From Mariniphaga sp041686935 (GTDB lineage: Bacteria; Bacteroidota; Bacteroidia; Bacteroidales; Prolixibacteraceae), in NCBI GenBank assembly GCA_041686935.1, contig JAWLCW010000022.1, positions 1 through 64,000 of the forward strand: a stretch of 64,000 bases of DNA, read 5' to 3'. Of the stretch, positions 17,206-25,501 are shown piece by piece. Each line of letters begins with the position of its first letter. Positions within the stretch are counted from its first letter, which is position 1. A program made the translations under genes and the position numbers. The notes beneath the pieces were generated by a model that was not told the DNA's origin, did no database searches, and saw only the letters and a program-made list of their open reading frames with translations.

Positions 17206-20200
17206 TTAAAATGTTAGATCAATTCCAATTGAGGTAGTACGCATGATAGGATAAAAATTTCCGTATCCGCTTAAAACAGGAGCTTCCACATCAAAGTATT
17301 CCCAGAAGTTTGAAAGTGTAAACACATTGTCGGTACTAACATACAATCTTAACTTGGAAATACCGGCTTTTGAAATAAGATTTCTGGGAATAGTGTAGCC
17401 AAGTTGAACATTCTTAAGTCGTAAATAAGAAGCATCTTTTACCCAAAAAGATGAGTTTTGCTGGTTATTACTGTTGTTAAAAGCTAGCCTTGGAAATAAC
17501 GCATCTCTGTTTTCGGGTGTCCAGTAATCTTTTCCGATCTCAGGCATTGAACCACCTTCAAAAAATGACGCAATTGAATGTCCCCATACATAACCATCAG
17601 CTTTTCCCACACCCTGAAAAAACAAGGTGAGGTCGATTCCTTTAAACTCGCCATACAGATTTAATCCAAAGGTATAGCGCGGAATGGTGTTTCCAATAAT
17701 CACCATATCAGAGGTATTGATTGCGCCGTCCGCTTCATCCGGTATTCCGTCTCCGTTAGTATCAACAGTCAGTTGGTCTATATATTTAATATCGCCGGGG
17801 CCGAAATTTCCAATTTGTGTTGCTCCCGTATATTTCCCATCTGTATCATAGTCTTCCGGAACGATATAACCATCAGCCTTATATCCGTAAAGCGATCCCA
17901 TTGGATAACCCTCCCTGTTAACTGTAAGTCCGGTTTGATTAATACCTTTTAAATCAAGGATTTTATTTTTTACATCCGAGATGTTAAATGTGGCATTGAA
18001 ATTGAAATCGCCAAAACGGTCATTATAGGTTGTAGAGAGTTCCCAACCTTTGTTTTCAACCTTACCGGCATTTTGAGCAGGTGCTGAAAGTCCTATAATC
18101 AATGGAATATCAAGAGTTAAAAGAATATCATCTGTAACCCTGTAGTAGTATTCAGCAGTGAAGTCCAGTTTGTTTAACAGGTTAAACTCTACGGCAATAT
18201 TACTCATTGTGGTAGTCTCCCAACTGATTATTGAGTTTGCCATAGTTGTGATTGCTGCACCAGAAGCAATATTCTTATCAAAGATATAATTAGGGCTCAG
18301 ATTAACAGTAGATTGAGAGGGATAATATCCATTCAAAGTATTCTGATTTCCTAATTGTCCCCAGGATCCACGAATTTTCAGATTGGGAACAACATCCCTG
18401 ATATCATCCCAAAAACCCTCTTCACTAATACGCCATCCGCCAGAAACCGAAGGGAAAAGACCCCATCTGTAACCTTCTGCAAAACGTGACGAACCATCGT
18501 ATCGCAAATTAGCTTCAACTAAATATTTACCTTTAAAATCGTAATTAAAACGTCCGAACAAAGCCTGTAGTGCAAATTCTGAAGCCGAACCATTCGATCT
18601 TTGATTTTCACTACCGCCTGCATTTAGTACCGGATAATCAGGAAACGCATATTCTTCACGATACCCAGAATGCCATTTATTCCAGAAAGTTTCCTGTTGA
18701 TAACCAGCCATTAACTTAAAGTTATGAACATCAAGTAGTGACTTGTGATAGGTTGCACGACCTACGAGCATATTGCGCATATTACGACTTGAATTTTCGG
18801 TAAGGGTTGATTTTGCCTGAGTTTGCGGATCCGGTGTGCCGTCATTAAGGTATAATTGCACACGCTTATCCCAGTTAGTTGAATGACCTTCCCAGTAGTT
18901 GAGGGCATATTGTCCATGTATCTCAAGATCCTCGATAGGTTTGAAAGTTGCAGTCATATTTAATATGGCAGAGGGAGCAACGTTTGTAACAATTCCGCCA
19001 TCTTTGTAATAGGCTACGGGGTTAATACCCTGCCATCCGGGCCCATACCGTCCGTCCGCCAGATAAGCTGCCTGATTGGCCGGAATACGACCTACAAAAT
19101 TAAAGCCACCACCCAGTTTAGTTGGTTCTATTCTATCTGTATACCCAAGTGAAATATCAGAAGTAACTGCCAGTTTTGGTAAAACCTGATAGTCGTTATT
19201 GGATCTTAATGTATATCTTTTATAATTTGTGTTTTCCGTTATACCGTTTTGTGAAACATAACCTGCCTGGGTCAAAGATTTAAGCCGTTCGGTACCCAAA
19301 CTTACAGTAACAAACTGATTGGTCATTAAACCGTTGTTTGTAGCAGTAGCATCAAACCAATCCACATCAGGATAGTTGGGATCTTTCCTGGCCACACCCG
19401 CTTCATATTCTTTTATATATTCTTCAGAATATTCAGGTGTCATACCAACCGCACGTTTTGCAATGGATATGTATTTCATAAAATCGACTGCCCCTACATA
19501 TTTTGGTACTTTTGTCGGTTCTCCTTTGGCAACAAAACTGTTGTATGTTACAAAAGCTTTACCGCTTTCGGCACGTTTTGTAGTAATAAGAATTACACCG
19601 TTTGCTGCACGGTTACCATAAATGGCAGAAGATGCTGCATCTTTAAGAACTGAGATTGATTCAATGCTCTCAGGATCAATGGCATTAATGCTTGATTCTA
19701 CGCCATCAATCAGCACCAGAGGGTCATTATTACCAATGGTAGTGTTACCACGAATACGAATCGTCCCGGCGTCACCTCCCGGTTTGCCACTGCGTTGAGT
19801 CACAGTTACACCGGGAACTAAACCTTGCAAAGCCAACGAAGTTTGTGCTACGGTACGTTTTTCCATTTGCGGTAGTGAAACCGTTGAAACAGCACCGGTC
19901 AGATTTGCTTTTCTTTGACTACCGTAACCGACAATTACAACTTCATCAACACCTATAACCTCTTCCTGCAATGTAGCATTAACTATACTACTACCCTTTA
20001 CTTCTATTTCTTGTGTTAATAAACCTACAAACGAAAACACAAGGGTGGCATCTTCAGGAATGTTGGAGAGAGAATAATTCCCGTCATTATCAGTTACTGT
20101 TCCGTTTGGGGTACCTTTAATCAAAACAGTTACTCCGGGAATTGGCTCTCCCTGAGCAGAAGTAACCTTCCCTGTAACCGTTTGAGGTTGCTGACTCACA

Positions 20201-20562
20201 TCCGGAATAATAACAATTAAATTATTCTCAGCAATTTTGTAGGAAATTTTAGAAGAATCGAAAAGCTTATCCATTATTTCATGAATATTTTTGTTTTGGA
20301 TGTTAAAATCAACTTTTCGTTTCATGTTCATGAAGTCCTCATTGTAAAAGAATCGAAACTCACTTTGATTTTCGATGTCTCTAAGTACTTCTTTTACTGT
20401 TTTGTTTTTCGATTCTATAGTCAGCTTCGTTTGAGAATATACGCTGGCTGACATTTGCAGAACCAAAAACACGCTCAGAAAGAATGTTAGTTTTGTCATA
20501 AGCATTACCTTTTTTAGGTCCCGTTTAAATGGTTGGGACAAACCATTAAATTTTTTTTTCAT
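17206..20562 (-). CDS. SusC/RagA-family TonB-linked outer-membrane transporter with STN domain
   Basis: 1118 residues. Signal peptide to about residue 44 (ending SASVYSQ). Residues 45-120 form an STN (secretin/TonB short N-terminal) domain, which in this family contacts a FecR anti-sigma factor. Residues about 127-205 form a carboxypeptidase-regulatory-like domain. The SusC signature VVIVGYGSQRKANLTGAVS lies near 213-232. The plug (VLIDGVESSINAIDPESIESI) and 22-strand barrel follow, ending in IGIDLTF. The STN domain and the upstream sigma/FecR pair imply ligand-induced transcription through cell-surface signalling. With the SusD 18 bases downstream it forms the import complex of this locus. 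Confidence 0.96.
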   Translation of the reverse strand: MKKKFNGLSQPFKRDLKKVMLMTKLTFFLSVFLVLQMSASVYSQTKLTIESKNKTVKEVLRDIENQSEFRFFYNEDFMNMKRKVDFNIQNKNIHEIMDKLFDSSKISYKIAENNLIVIIPDVSQQPQTVTGKVTSAQGEPIPGVTVLIKGTPNGTVTDNDGNYSLSNIPEDATLVFSFVGLLTQEIEVKGSSIVNATLQEEVIGVDEVVIVGYGSQRKANLTGAVSTVSLPQMEKRTVAQTSLALQGLVPGVTVTQRSGKPGGDAGTIRIRGNTTIGNNDPLVLIDGVESSINAIDPESIESISVLKDAASSAIYGNRAANGVILITTKRAESGKAFVTYNSFVAKGEPTKVPKYVGAVDFMKYISIAKRAVGMTPEYSEEYIKEYEAGVARKDPNYPDVDWFDATATNNGLMTNQFVTVSLGTERLKSLTQAGYVSQNGITENTNYKRYTLRSNNDYQVLPKLAVTSDISLGYTDRIEPTKLGGGFNFVGRIPANQAAYLADGRYGPGWQGINPVAYYKDGGIVTNVAPSAILNMTATFKPIEDLEIHGQYALNYWEGHSTNWDKRVQLYLNDGTPDPQTQAKSTLTENSSRNMRNMLVGRATYHKSLLDVHNFKLMAGYQQETFWNKWHSGYREEYAFPDYPVLNAGGSENQRSNGSASEFALQALFGRFNYDFKGKYLVEANLRYDGSSRFAEGYRWGLFPSVSGGWRISEEGFWDDIRDVVPNLKIRGSWGQLGNQNTLNGYYPSQSTVNLSPNYIFDKNIASGAAITTMANSIISWETTTMSNIAVEFNLLNKLDFTAEYYYRVTDDILLTLDIPLIIGLSAPAQNAGKVENKGWELSTTYNDRFGDFNFNATFNISDVKNKILDLKGINQTGLTVNREGYPMGSLYGYKADGYIVPEDYDTDGKYTGATQIGNFGPGDIKYIDQLTVDTNGDGIPDEADGAINTSDMVIIGNTIPRYTFGLNLYGEFKGIDLTLFFQGVGKADGYVWGHSIASFFEGGSMPEIGKDYWTPENRDALFPRLAFNNSNNQQNSSFWVKDASYLRLKNVQLGYTIPRNLISKAGISKLRLYVSTDNVFTLSNFWEYFDVEAPVLSGYGNFYPIMRTTSIGIDLTF

Positions 20563-20620
20563 ACTTTTGAATTGTTAAGGTTTAAATTGTGTTGCACTCA
20601 TAGTGCCAATATGATGCAAC

Positions 20621-20651
20621 GAAAATTAACACTGAATTCCGGGAGGTCAAA
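20621..20651 (-). promoter_or_regulatory. Bacteroidota-type promoter for susCD
   Basis: On the minus strand TTTG (20648-20651), a 19-base spacer and TAATTTTC (20621-20628) match the TTTG / TAnnTTTG consensus with one mismatch. Predicted start is about 50 bases before the SusC ATG. The -33 element lies within an inverted repeat (20641-20662), a possible operator. Confidence 0.45.
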
Positions 20652-20662
20652 CTTGATCTCCC
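20641..20662. repeat. Inverted repeat overlapping the susCD promoter
   Basis: GGGAGGTCAA / TTGATCTCCC form a 10-bp stem with one mismatch and a 2-nt centre. A T run follows only on the plus strand, where no gene ends, so a regulatory role on the minus strand is as likely as termination after fecR. Confidence 0.45.
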
Positions 20663-20685
20663 ATTTTTTTAAATCGGATAGTTTT

Positions 20686-21810
20686 TTATCTCATAAGCAA
20701 ATTTTTAAATTTTTCCATTTTTTGTTTGTCGGCCATTATATATACCGTCTTTCCTTCAATAATATATTTAATTGGCGCACTGGAACAAATGGCATCCAAA
20801 ACCTGTTCCAGCGTTTCATCTTCCAGAGTTCCTCCAAATGCGTATTCTTTTAATAAATCGTTATCAAAAATGAAGTTAACGGCATACCTTCGTTCAAGCT
20901 TTTTGGATAAGGAAATTAGTTTTTCATTATTAATAATCCACCTTTCATCTTTCCATGAAATGATGGGTTCGGGTTCAACAGATGTTATTATTTTCAGTTC
21001 TGATTTTGGTTTTATTTCTTCAATATTATCTTTTTGCTGGCGACTATGTTCGGTTAAGTTAATTTTTTGCTCCTTTTTAATAAAAATTGCTTTTTCTTTT
21101 TCCTTTAAAATTATTTCTTCGGCAAGTTTAAAATTATTTCCTTCAAGCTTCACAGAACCTTCAACAAGCATTGTCTCGATCGTTTTTTCTTCATCATAAG
21201 CCTTTATATTGAATTTTGTTCCCAAAGCAGTAATAATGATATCGCTGGTTTGCACTAAAAATGGAATCAATGGATTTTTTTCGATTTCAAAAAATGCTTC
21301 GCCCGTAAGGTAAACTTCTCTGTTGTCAATTCCGAATGTATTTTTGTAAGTGAGTGTTGTTCCTGCATTCAGCCAGATTTTACTTCCATCGGGCATTTTA
21401 ATAAATGAACGTGAACCAAGTGGGGCTACGTATTCAACTTGCAAGGTAGGTTCAGTTGGTTCAGGTTTTTGGCTTAAAAAATAGTGGCCAATTCCGCCAG
21501 AAATAAATGCAAATACAAAAATGGCAGCAACTTTCAGCCAATTTAATCCAGTTCGTTTTTGCGCGGAATTGTTTTTGTTCAGTTGGTGTTGAATTTCTTT
21601 CCATGCTTTATCAATATCAATTTTTTCGCGATAATTCACAATGTTTGCAGATTGCCATATATCGGAAAGCTGTTGGAACAACAATTTGTTTTCCTTGCTT
21701 TTTTCGAGCCAGTTGTTTAGAATTGCTGAATCTTCAGCAGTCAGATGATCCGAAAAATAATCGATGAGAGCTTTTTTCTCGTTCGACGATATATTTAAAT
21801 TCTTTTCCAT
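20686..21810 (-). CDS. FecR-family anti-sigma factor
   Basis: 374 residues. N-terminal cytoplasmic anti-sigma region (residues 1-85, IDYFSDHLTAEDSAIL...WL), one membrane helix near residues 90-111 (LKVAAIFVFAFISGGIGHYF), then the periplasmic FecR domain (LGSRSFIKMPDGSKIWLNAG, EVYLTGEAFFEIEKN) and a C-terminal DUF4974/STN-like domain (LISLSKKLERRYAVNFIF). In the known mechanism the periplasmic part senses the occupied SusC STN domain and releases the sigma factor. It lies between the sigma gene (64 bases upstream) and susC, as is standard for hybrid sigma/anti-sigma PULs. Confidence 0.93.
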   Translation of the reverse strand: MEKNLNISSNEKKALIDYFSDHLTAEDSAILNNWLEKSKENKLLFQQLSDIWQSANIVNYREKIDIDKAWKEIQHQLNKNNSAQKRTGLNWLKVAAIFVFAFISGGIGHYFLSQKPEPTEPTLQVEYVAPLGSRSFIKMPDGSKIWLNAGTTLTYKNTFGIDNREVYLTGEAFFEIEKNPLIPFLVQTSDIIITALGTKFNIKAYDEEKTIETMLVEGSVKLEGNNFKLAEEIILKEKEKAIFIKKEQKINLTEHSRQQKDNIEEIKPKSELKIITSVEPEPIISWKDERWIINNEKLISLSKKLERRYAVNFIFDNDLLKEYAFGGTLEDETLEQVLDAICSSAPIKYIIEGKTVYIMADKQKMEKFKNLLMR

Positions 21811-21874
21811 TTATCGGTTCTTATCTTTAGTGACACAATTTTTTGGGAGAGGTATTACAGAGAAACAAAAGAAA

Positions 21875-22462
21875 TTACCTGAAAAAGGAAACAAGGAATA
21901 CAAAAGCTGGCAAAAGTGCTTGTCTTAACTTGCATAATGCTCTGAATATTTGAACTTTGACTGTGTTTTCAGAAATATTTAATTTTTCTGCAATTTTTTT
22001 ATGGGGGAGTCCCTCATATCGGCTAAGCAAGAAAATTTCCCTGCATTGTTCTGGTAGTTTTCCTATTTCATTTTTGAGTTTTTCTTCCAGTTCTTTAGCA
22101 AAAATATTACCGATTAGAAATTCCTCTGAATAGGGATTTTTGAGTTTTAATTCAATGGCCGAAAAATCGTCAACCAGCGAAGTTCTATTTTTTTCTTTGT
22201 TGCGTTTTAGGTAATTAATACATGTATTATGCACCGAGCGGAAAAAGTAACCGGAAAGTGAGGAGTTTACCGAAATGTTTTCACGATTATCCCAAAAGTC
22301 AACAAAGAAATCTTTTACCAGATCTTCTGCAGTTTCCATTTGCCTGGTATAATTGAACGCATAAACGCATAATTTGACATAGTAGGTTTTAAATACCACC
22401 TCAAAGGATTTTTGATTTCCTTTTTTAATAGAATCGATCAAAGCCTTTTCAAGTGAATTCAT
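21875..22462 (-). CDS. ECF-type RNA polymerase sigma-70 factor
   Basis: 195 residues. Region 2 (residues about 20-90) includes YYVKLCVYAFNYTRQMETAEDLVKDF split by normal spacing and DFWDNRENI. Region 4 (about 130-185) includes LPEQCREIFLLSRYEGLPHKKIAEKL and NTVKVQIFRAL, the helix-turn-helix contacting -35 promoter DNA. Bacteroidota ECF factors of this kind pair with FecR and switch on the adjacent susCD genes. The last dozen residues are unusually hydrophobic (LLPAFVFLVSFF). The expected target is the susC promoter region at 20.6 kb. Confidence 0.93.
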   Translation of the reverse strand: MNSLEKALIDSIKKGNQKSFEVVFKTYYVKLCVYAFNYTRQMETAEDLVKDFFVDFWDNRENISVNSSLSGYFFRSVHNTCINYLKRNKEKNRTSLVDDFSAIELKLKNPYSEEFLIGNIFAKELEEKLKNEIGKLPEQCREIFLLSRYEGLPHKKIAEKLNISENTVKVQIFRALCKLRQALLPAFVFLVSFFR

Positions 22463-22552
22463 TGGTTTTTTCTCTCTGTTCCTTTTATGGCGAAGATAGG
22501 TTATTTTCAGAATTGGAAAAGGAACAATTAGTTAAATCCTTTTGTATATTTT

Positions 22553-24274
22553 TTAGCTCATGTCCGGCCAGTGCGTTTCCAATCCCTGTTTCTGAATCCA
22601 TTGCTGAAATTCTTTTAAAAGTTCAGTTTTCTCCCGTACAGTTCGCGGTGGCACTTTTTTTCTTTTTGAAAAGGCAATGAGTGAACCAACCGCCTCGCCA
22701 ATGCTCCATTCAACCGGGTGCAGTCGGTAGCAGCCATTTGTAATGTGAGTAGTCCCAATGTTTTTGTTGGCTGGCAGTAAGTTGTTCATTCGTTGCGGTA
22801 ACAAAGCTCCCAGCGGAATTTGAAACGGCAGAGATGCAAAATCGATGTAATTATCGCCGGCGCTACTGGGGTGCAGGTCGATGTGGTAATATCCAATTCC
22901 CACACTGTCGTAAAATTCGGCTGCTTTTTTCCCGGCTTCCTCACCAACTACAAGTTTGCGGTTTTCGGCACCCACATGTTCTTCCAAAACGGTAAAAACA
23001 GCCTTAATCCTTCTGGACTCTCTGATGTACGGATATTTGGCCAAACCATCCAGGGTTCCCATTAAATCACCACGAAGTCGCAGGCCGGGCCAGCCCAATC
23101 CACCATCGGGCCGGGGCGCTTCGGTTTGGAGCCAGTAAAACAGTGATAAACTTAATTGTTTGGAAGCATCCACATGTTTTTTAAATTCTTCGTCGCTAAC
23201 ATCGATAAGGTTTCCCGGGAAATAGTCGTTTTGCGGCCAGTTAACAATAGTAATATCGCCGTCGTAGGTTCCCGGAAGAAAATTATTCTTGTTGATGATT
23301 CGCCTGTAATTCCATAAGTTGAGCAAATCGCCGGTTGATTTCCCTTCCGGGTGAAACCCAAGGTCTTTGGGCTCCAGTGTTCGCGGGTTTGAATAGTTTA
23401 GCTCCAGTAATTTTCCGGCCCAGGGCGGATTCATTTGAGGCACATAATTGCTCCAGAAATCGTATTTTTCCGGACGATCAATTATATTGTTCATGCCGGG
23501 CTGGTAATCCATGGCAAAACACATGGTAAAAGCCTGGTTGTTTTCCGGGTTTCCTTTTTCAGGGGCATGAAGCTCTGCGGTTTCGCTTTTTGCTTCGGTT
23601 CCCGTAATGTATTCGGTTCCGGTTAAGGGAAGTAAATCGCCGCATTCGGTGGCATCTATAAAATACGGAGCTGATAAAATAAGTGAGTTTCCATTTTTCA
23701 AATTTATCGTTTCAACGGCACGCACATTGTCTCCGTCAACATCGGCTGTTTTAATTTTGCACTCCGTCAGAATTTTCAATTTACCCGAACTCATGTAAGA
23801 AGCTAACATTTCATTTAAAACTGCCACTGCCACGCGCGGCTCGTGGCAAAGCCGTGAAACCGAGCCATCGCCGGGATTAAGGAACTCCCGGTTTTTTGCC
23901 TCCTCCGTTAATGGGTAATTCCTTTTATAAAAGTTCCTGACCCGGTTCCTGAAATTGCGGTATGATGCTGGTGCGCCGTGTGTTTCAATCCAACGGTGCT
24001 CATCAGGTGGCACACCCTGCTGCGAAACCTGGCCGCCAATCCAGTCGGTTTCCTCGGTCATAATTACCTTTAATCCGTTTCTGCATACGGCAATGGCAGC
24101 GGCACAACCTCCCAAACCTCCACCTGCAATAATCACGTCTGCTGAAAGTTCTTTTGGTTTTGAATATTTCTTTTCGCCGGTTTTTGCCTGCTCAGCGTTT
24201 ATAATCAAAGGAGAGCTAATGATAGCAACTCCTCCGCCGGCTGAAACGATTTCAATAAAACTTCTTCTTTTCAT
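22553..24274 (-). CDS. Tat-exported FAD-dependent oxidoreductase heading the cluster
   Basis: 573 residues from the ATG at 24274; an upstream in-frame ATG at 24316 adds 14 residues before the evident signal and was not chosen. Twin-arginine signal MKRRSFIEIVSAGGG, then FAD motif DVIIAGGGLGGCAAA (residues 46-60) and TDWIGGQVSQQGVPPDEH. Other features are SRLCHEPRVAVAVLNEM, YFIDATECGDLLPLTG and a C-terminal HITNGCYRLHPVEWSIGEA. It belongs to the same broad FAD-oxidoreductase family (PF12831) as the cluster downstream but to a different branch. The DWIGGQ and C-x-R-x-HPVEW patterns are not in the three tandem paralogs. It sits 90 bases upstream of the sigma gene on the same strand. Substrate unknown. 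Confidence 0.82.
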   Translation of the reverse strand: MKRRSFIEIVSAGGGVAIISSPLIINAEQAKTGEKKYSKPKELSADVIIAGGGLGGCAAAIAVCRNGLKVIMTEETDWIGGQVSQQGVPPDEHRWIETHGAPASYRNFRNRVRNFYKRNYPLTEEAKNREFLNPGDGSVSRLCHEPRVAVAVLNEMLASYMSSGKLKILTECKIKTADVDGDNVRAVETINLKNGNSLILSAPYFIDATECGDLLPLTGTEYITGTEAKSETAELHAPEKGNPENNQAFTMCFAMDYQPGMNNIIDRPEKYDFWSNYVPQMNPPWAGKLLELNYSNPRTLEPKDLGFHPEGKSTGDLLNLWNYRRIINKNNFLPGTYDGDITIVNWPQNDYFPGNLIDVSDEEFKKHVDASKQLSLSLFYWLQTEAPRPDGGLGWPGLRLRGDLMGTLDGLAKYPYIRESRRIKAVFTVLEEHVGAENRKLVVGEEAGKKAAEFYDSVGIGYYHIDLHPSSAGDNYIDFASLPFQIPLGALLPQRMNNLLPANKNIGTTHITNGCYRLHPVEWSIGEAVGSLIAFSKRKKVPPRTVREKTELLKEFQQWIQKQGLETHWPDMS

Positions 24275-24427
24275 GTTCAGATAGATTAAGTACGAAATTA
24301 AATGAAACAATTCCAAATATCGCGTTTAAGAATCCTTTTTTTGAAGTAGGAAAGGAATTTTGACCCAAATTATGTAACAAATCGGCTTTTCCCAATACCA
24401 AAACTGAAAAGACAAAAATTCAATAGT

Positions 24428-24850
24428 ATGGATCACATTGTTTATCTCGATGCCAGGGCCAAAGAATTTGAAAACCTTGAAAATGGCAACAAAACGATGA
24501 TTGTGAGAGGAGCCATGGGTAGAAAATTACCACATGGAAGAGTGCATGTTTCAGATGTTTTGTATTTCACTGAAAATAATGGGGAGGGCTTCATCAAAGG
24601 AAAAGCCAGCGTGAAATGTGTATTTTTCTCTGAAAAACTTACAAAAGAGGAATCCGAAAAAATGGTTGAGGAAAATCAGCCGAAATTGCAGTTGAACAGC
24701 GCTTTACTGAAACGATTTGCAGGAAAACGTTTTTTAACGCTGGTTGAAGTTGAAAAATTTGAAACCCTGAGCCCTTTAAAATTTGACCGCTCGGGATATG
24801 GAAATATGGACGACTGGCTCCCTGTGGGGAATATAGAACTTGTGAAATAA
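24428..24850 (+). CDS. Conserved hypothetical protein, PUA/ASCH-like
   Basis: 140 residues, no signal or membrane segment. The start of the domain (ARAKEFENLENGNKTMIVRG, then GRKLPHGRVHVSDVLYF) resembles the ASCH/PUA-like fold used by small RNA- or nucleotide-binding proteins: a short helix with a G-K-x-M pattern and a beta-barrel. The ending YGNMDDWLPVGNIELVK is distinctive. The family seems limited to Bacteroidota and relatives, and no function is established. It converges with the peroxiredoxin gene, the two stops being one base apart. Confidence 0.7.
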   Translation: MDHIVYLDARAKEFENLENGNKTMIVRGAMGRKLPHGRVHVSDVLYFTENNGEGFIKGKASVKCVFFSEKLTKEESEKMVEENQPKLQLNSALLKRFAGKRFLTLVEVEKFETLSPLKFDRSGYGNMDDWLPVGNIELVK

Positions 24851-24851
24851 C

Positions 24852-25319
24852 TTACCGGGAACCCAGTTCTTTCAGGACTTTTAAAGCCTCTTCCACATGC
24901 TTTTCAACCTGCGTTTGTGAATTGAAAGTATATGTCACTTTTCCGGTTTTATCTGCTACATAAGTTACCCGGCCGGGCAGCAATCCAAACAGGTTTGTGG
25001 ATACACCAAACAGTTTTCGCACTTTGTTGCCATCGTCACTAAGCAGGTGATATTTCAGGTTGTGTTTTTGCGCGAAATTTTTGTGGCTTTCAACCGACTG
25101 CCCGCTGATTCCAATCACTTCGGCCCCGGCCTCCAGAAAAGCTTCGTAATGGTCCCGAAAAGAGCAGGCTTCCCGCGTGCACCCCGGAGTGTCGTCTTTC
25201 GGATAAAAAAACAAAATCAGGTTTTTCTTTCCAATATAATCCGAAATGTTAATCATCTCGCTAAACTGGTTCTTTAATATAAAATTCGGAATGGCATCGC
25301 CCTCTTTAATTGTCTTCAT
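24852..25319 (-). CDS. bcp: Thioredoxin-dependent peroxiredoxin, BCP/PrxQ type
   Basis: 155 residues, cytoplasmic. The peroxidatic Cys lies in FYPKDDTPGCTREACSFRD (Cys near residue 47) and the resolving Cys five residues on (C-x4-C), the hallmark of atypical 2-Cys PrxQ/BCP. It reduces hydrogen peroxide and organic hydroperoxides with thioredoxin. The rest is a standard thioredoxin fold (EVIGISGQSVESHKNFAQKH, YHLLSDDGNKVRKLFGV). It is close to the oxidoreductase cluster, where peroxide could be a by-product, but transcription is separate and the link is weak. Confidence 0.92.
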   Translation of the reverse strand: MKTIKEGDAIPNFILKNQFSEMINISDYIGKKNLILFFYPKDDTPGCTREACSFRDHYEAFLEAGAEVIGISGQSVESHKNFAQKHNLKYHLLSDDGNKVRKLFGVSTNLFGLLPGRVTYVADKTGKVTYTFNSQTQVEKHVEEALKVLKELGSR

Positions 25320-25411
25320 TTGTTTAATGTTGTACTTCGATAATTACACAACATCAATTTTCAAAAAATGTTTTGGAACATTTTCGGGGTTCCAAATAAA
25401 TTCCTAAATTG

Positions 25412-25431
25412 CAGCACAGTTCAGCACAGTT
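25412..25431 (+). promoter_or_regulatory. Tandem 10-bp direct repeat upstream of fucI
   Basis: CAGCACAGTT occurs twice without a gap, one DNA helical turn apart, 71 bases before the fucI start. This spacing is typical of repeated regulator half-sites. The candidate regulator is the GntR-type protein encoded at 28665-29663. Confidence 0.45.
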
Positions 25432-25501
25432 TGAATTAAGCGGATTAAAGCAATTTAATTGTAAAAATTATAAATAATCTTTCATCAATAACAAATTTAA
25501 T

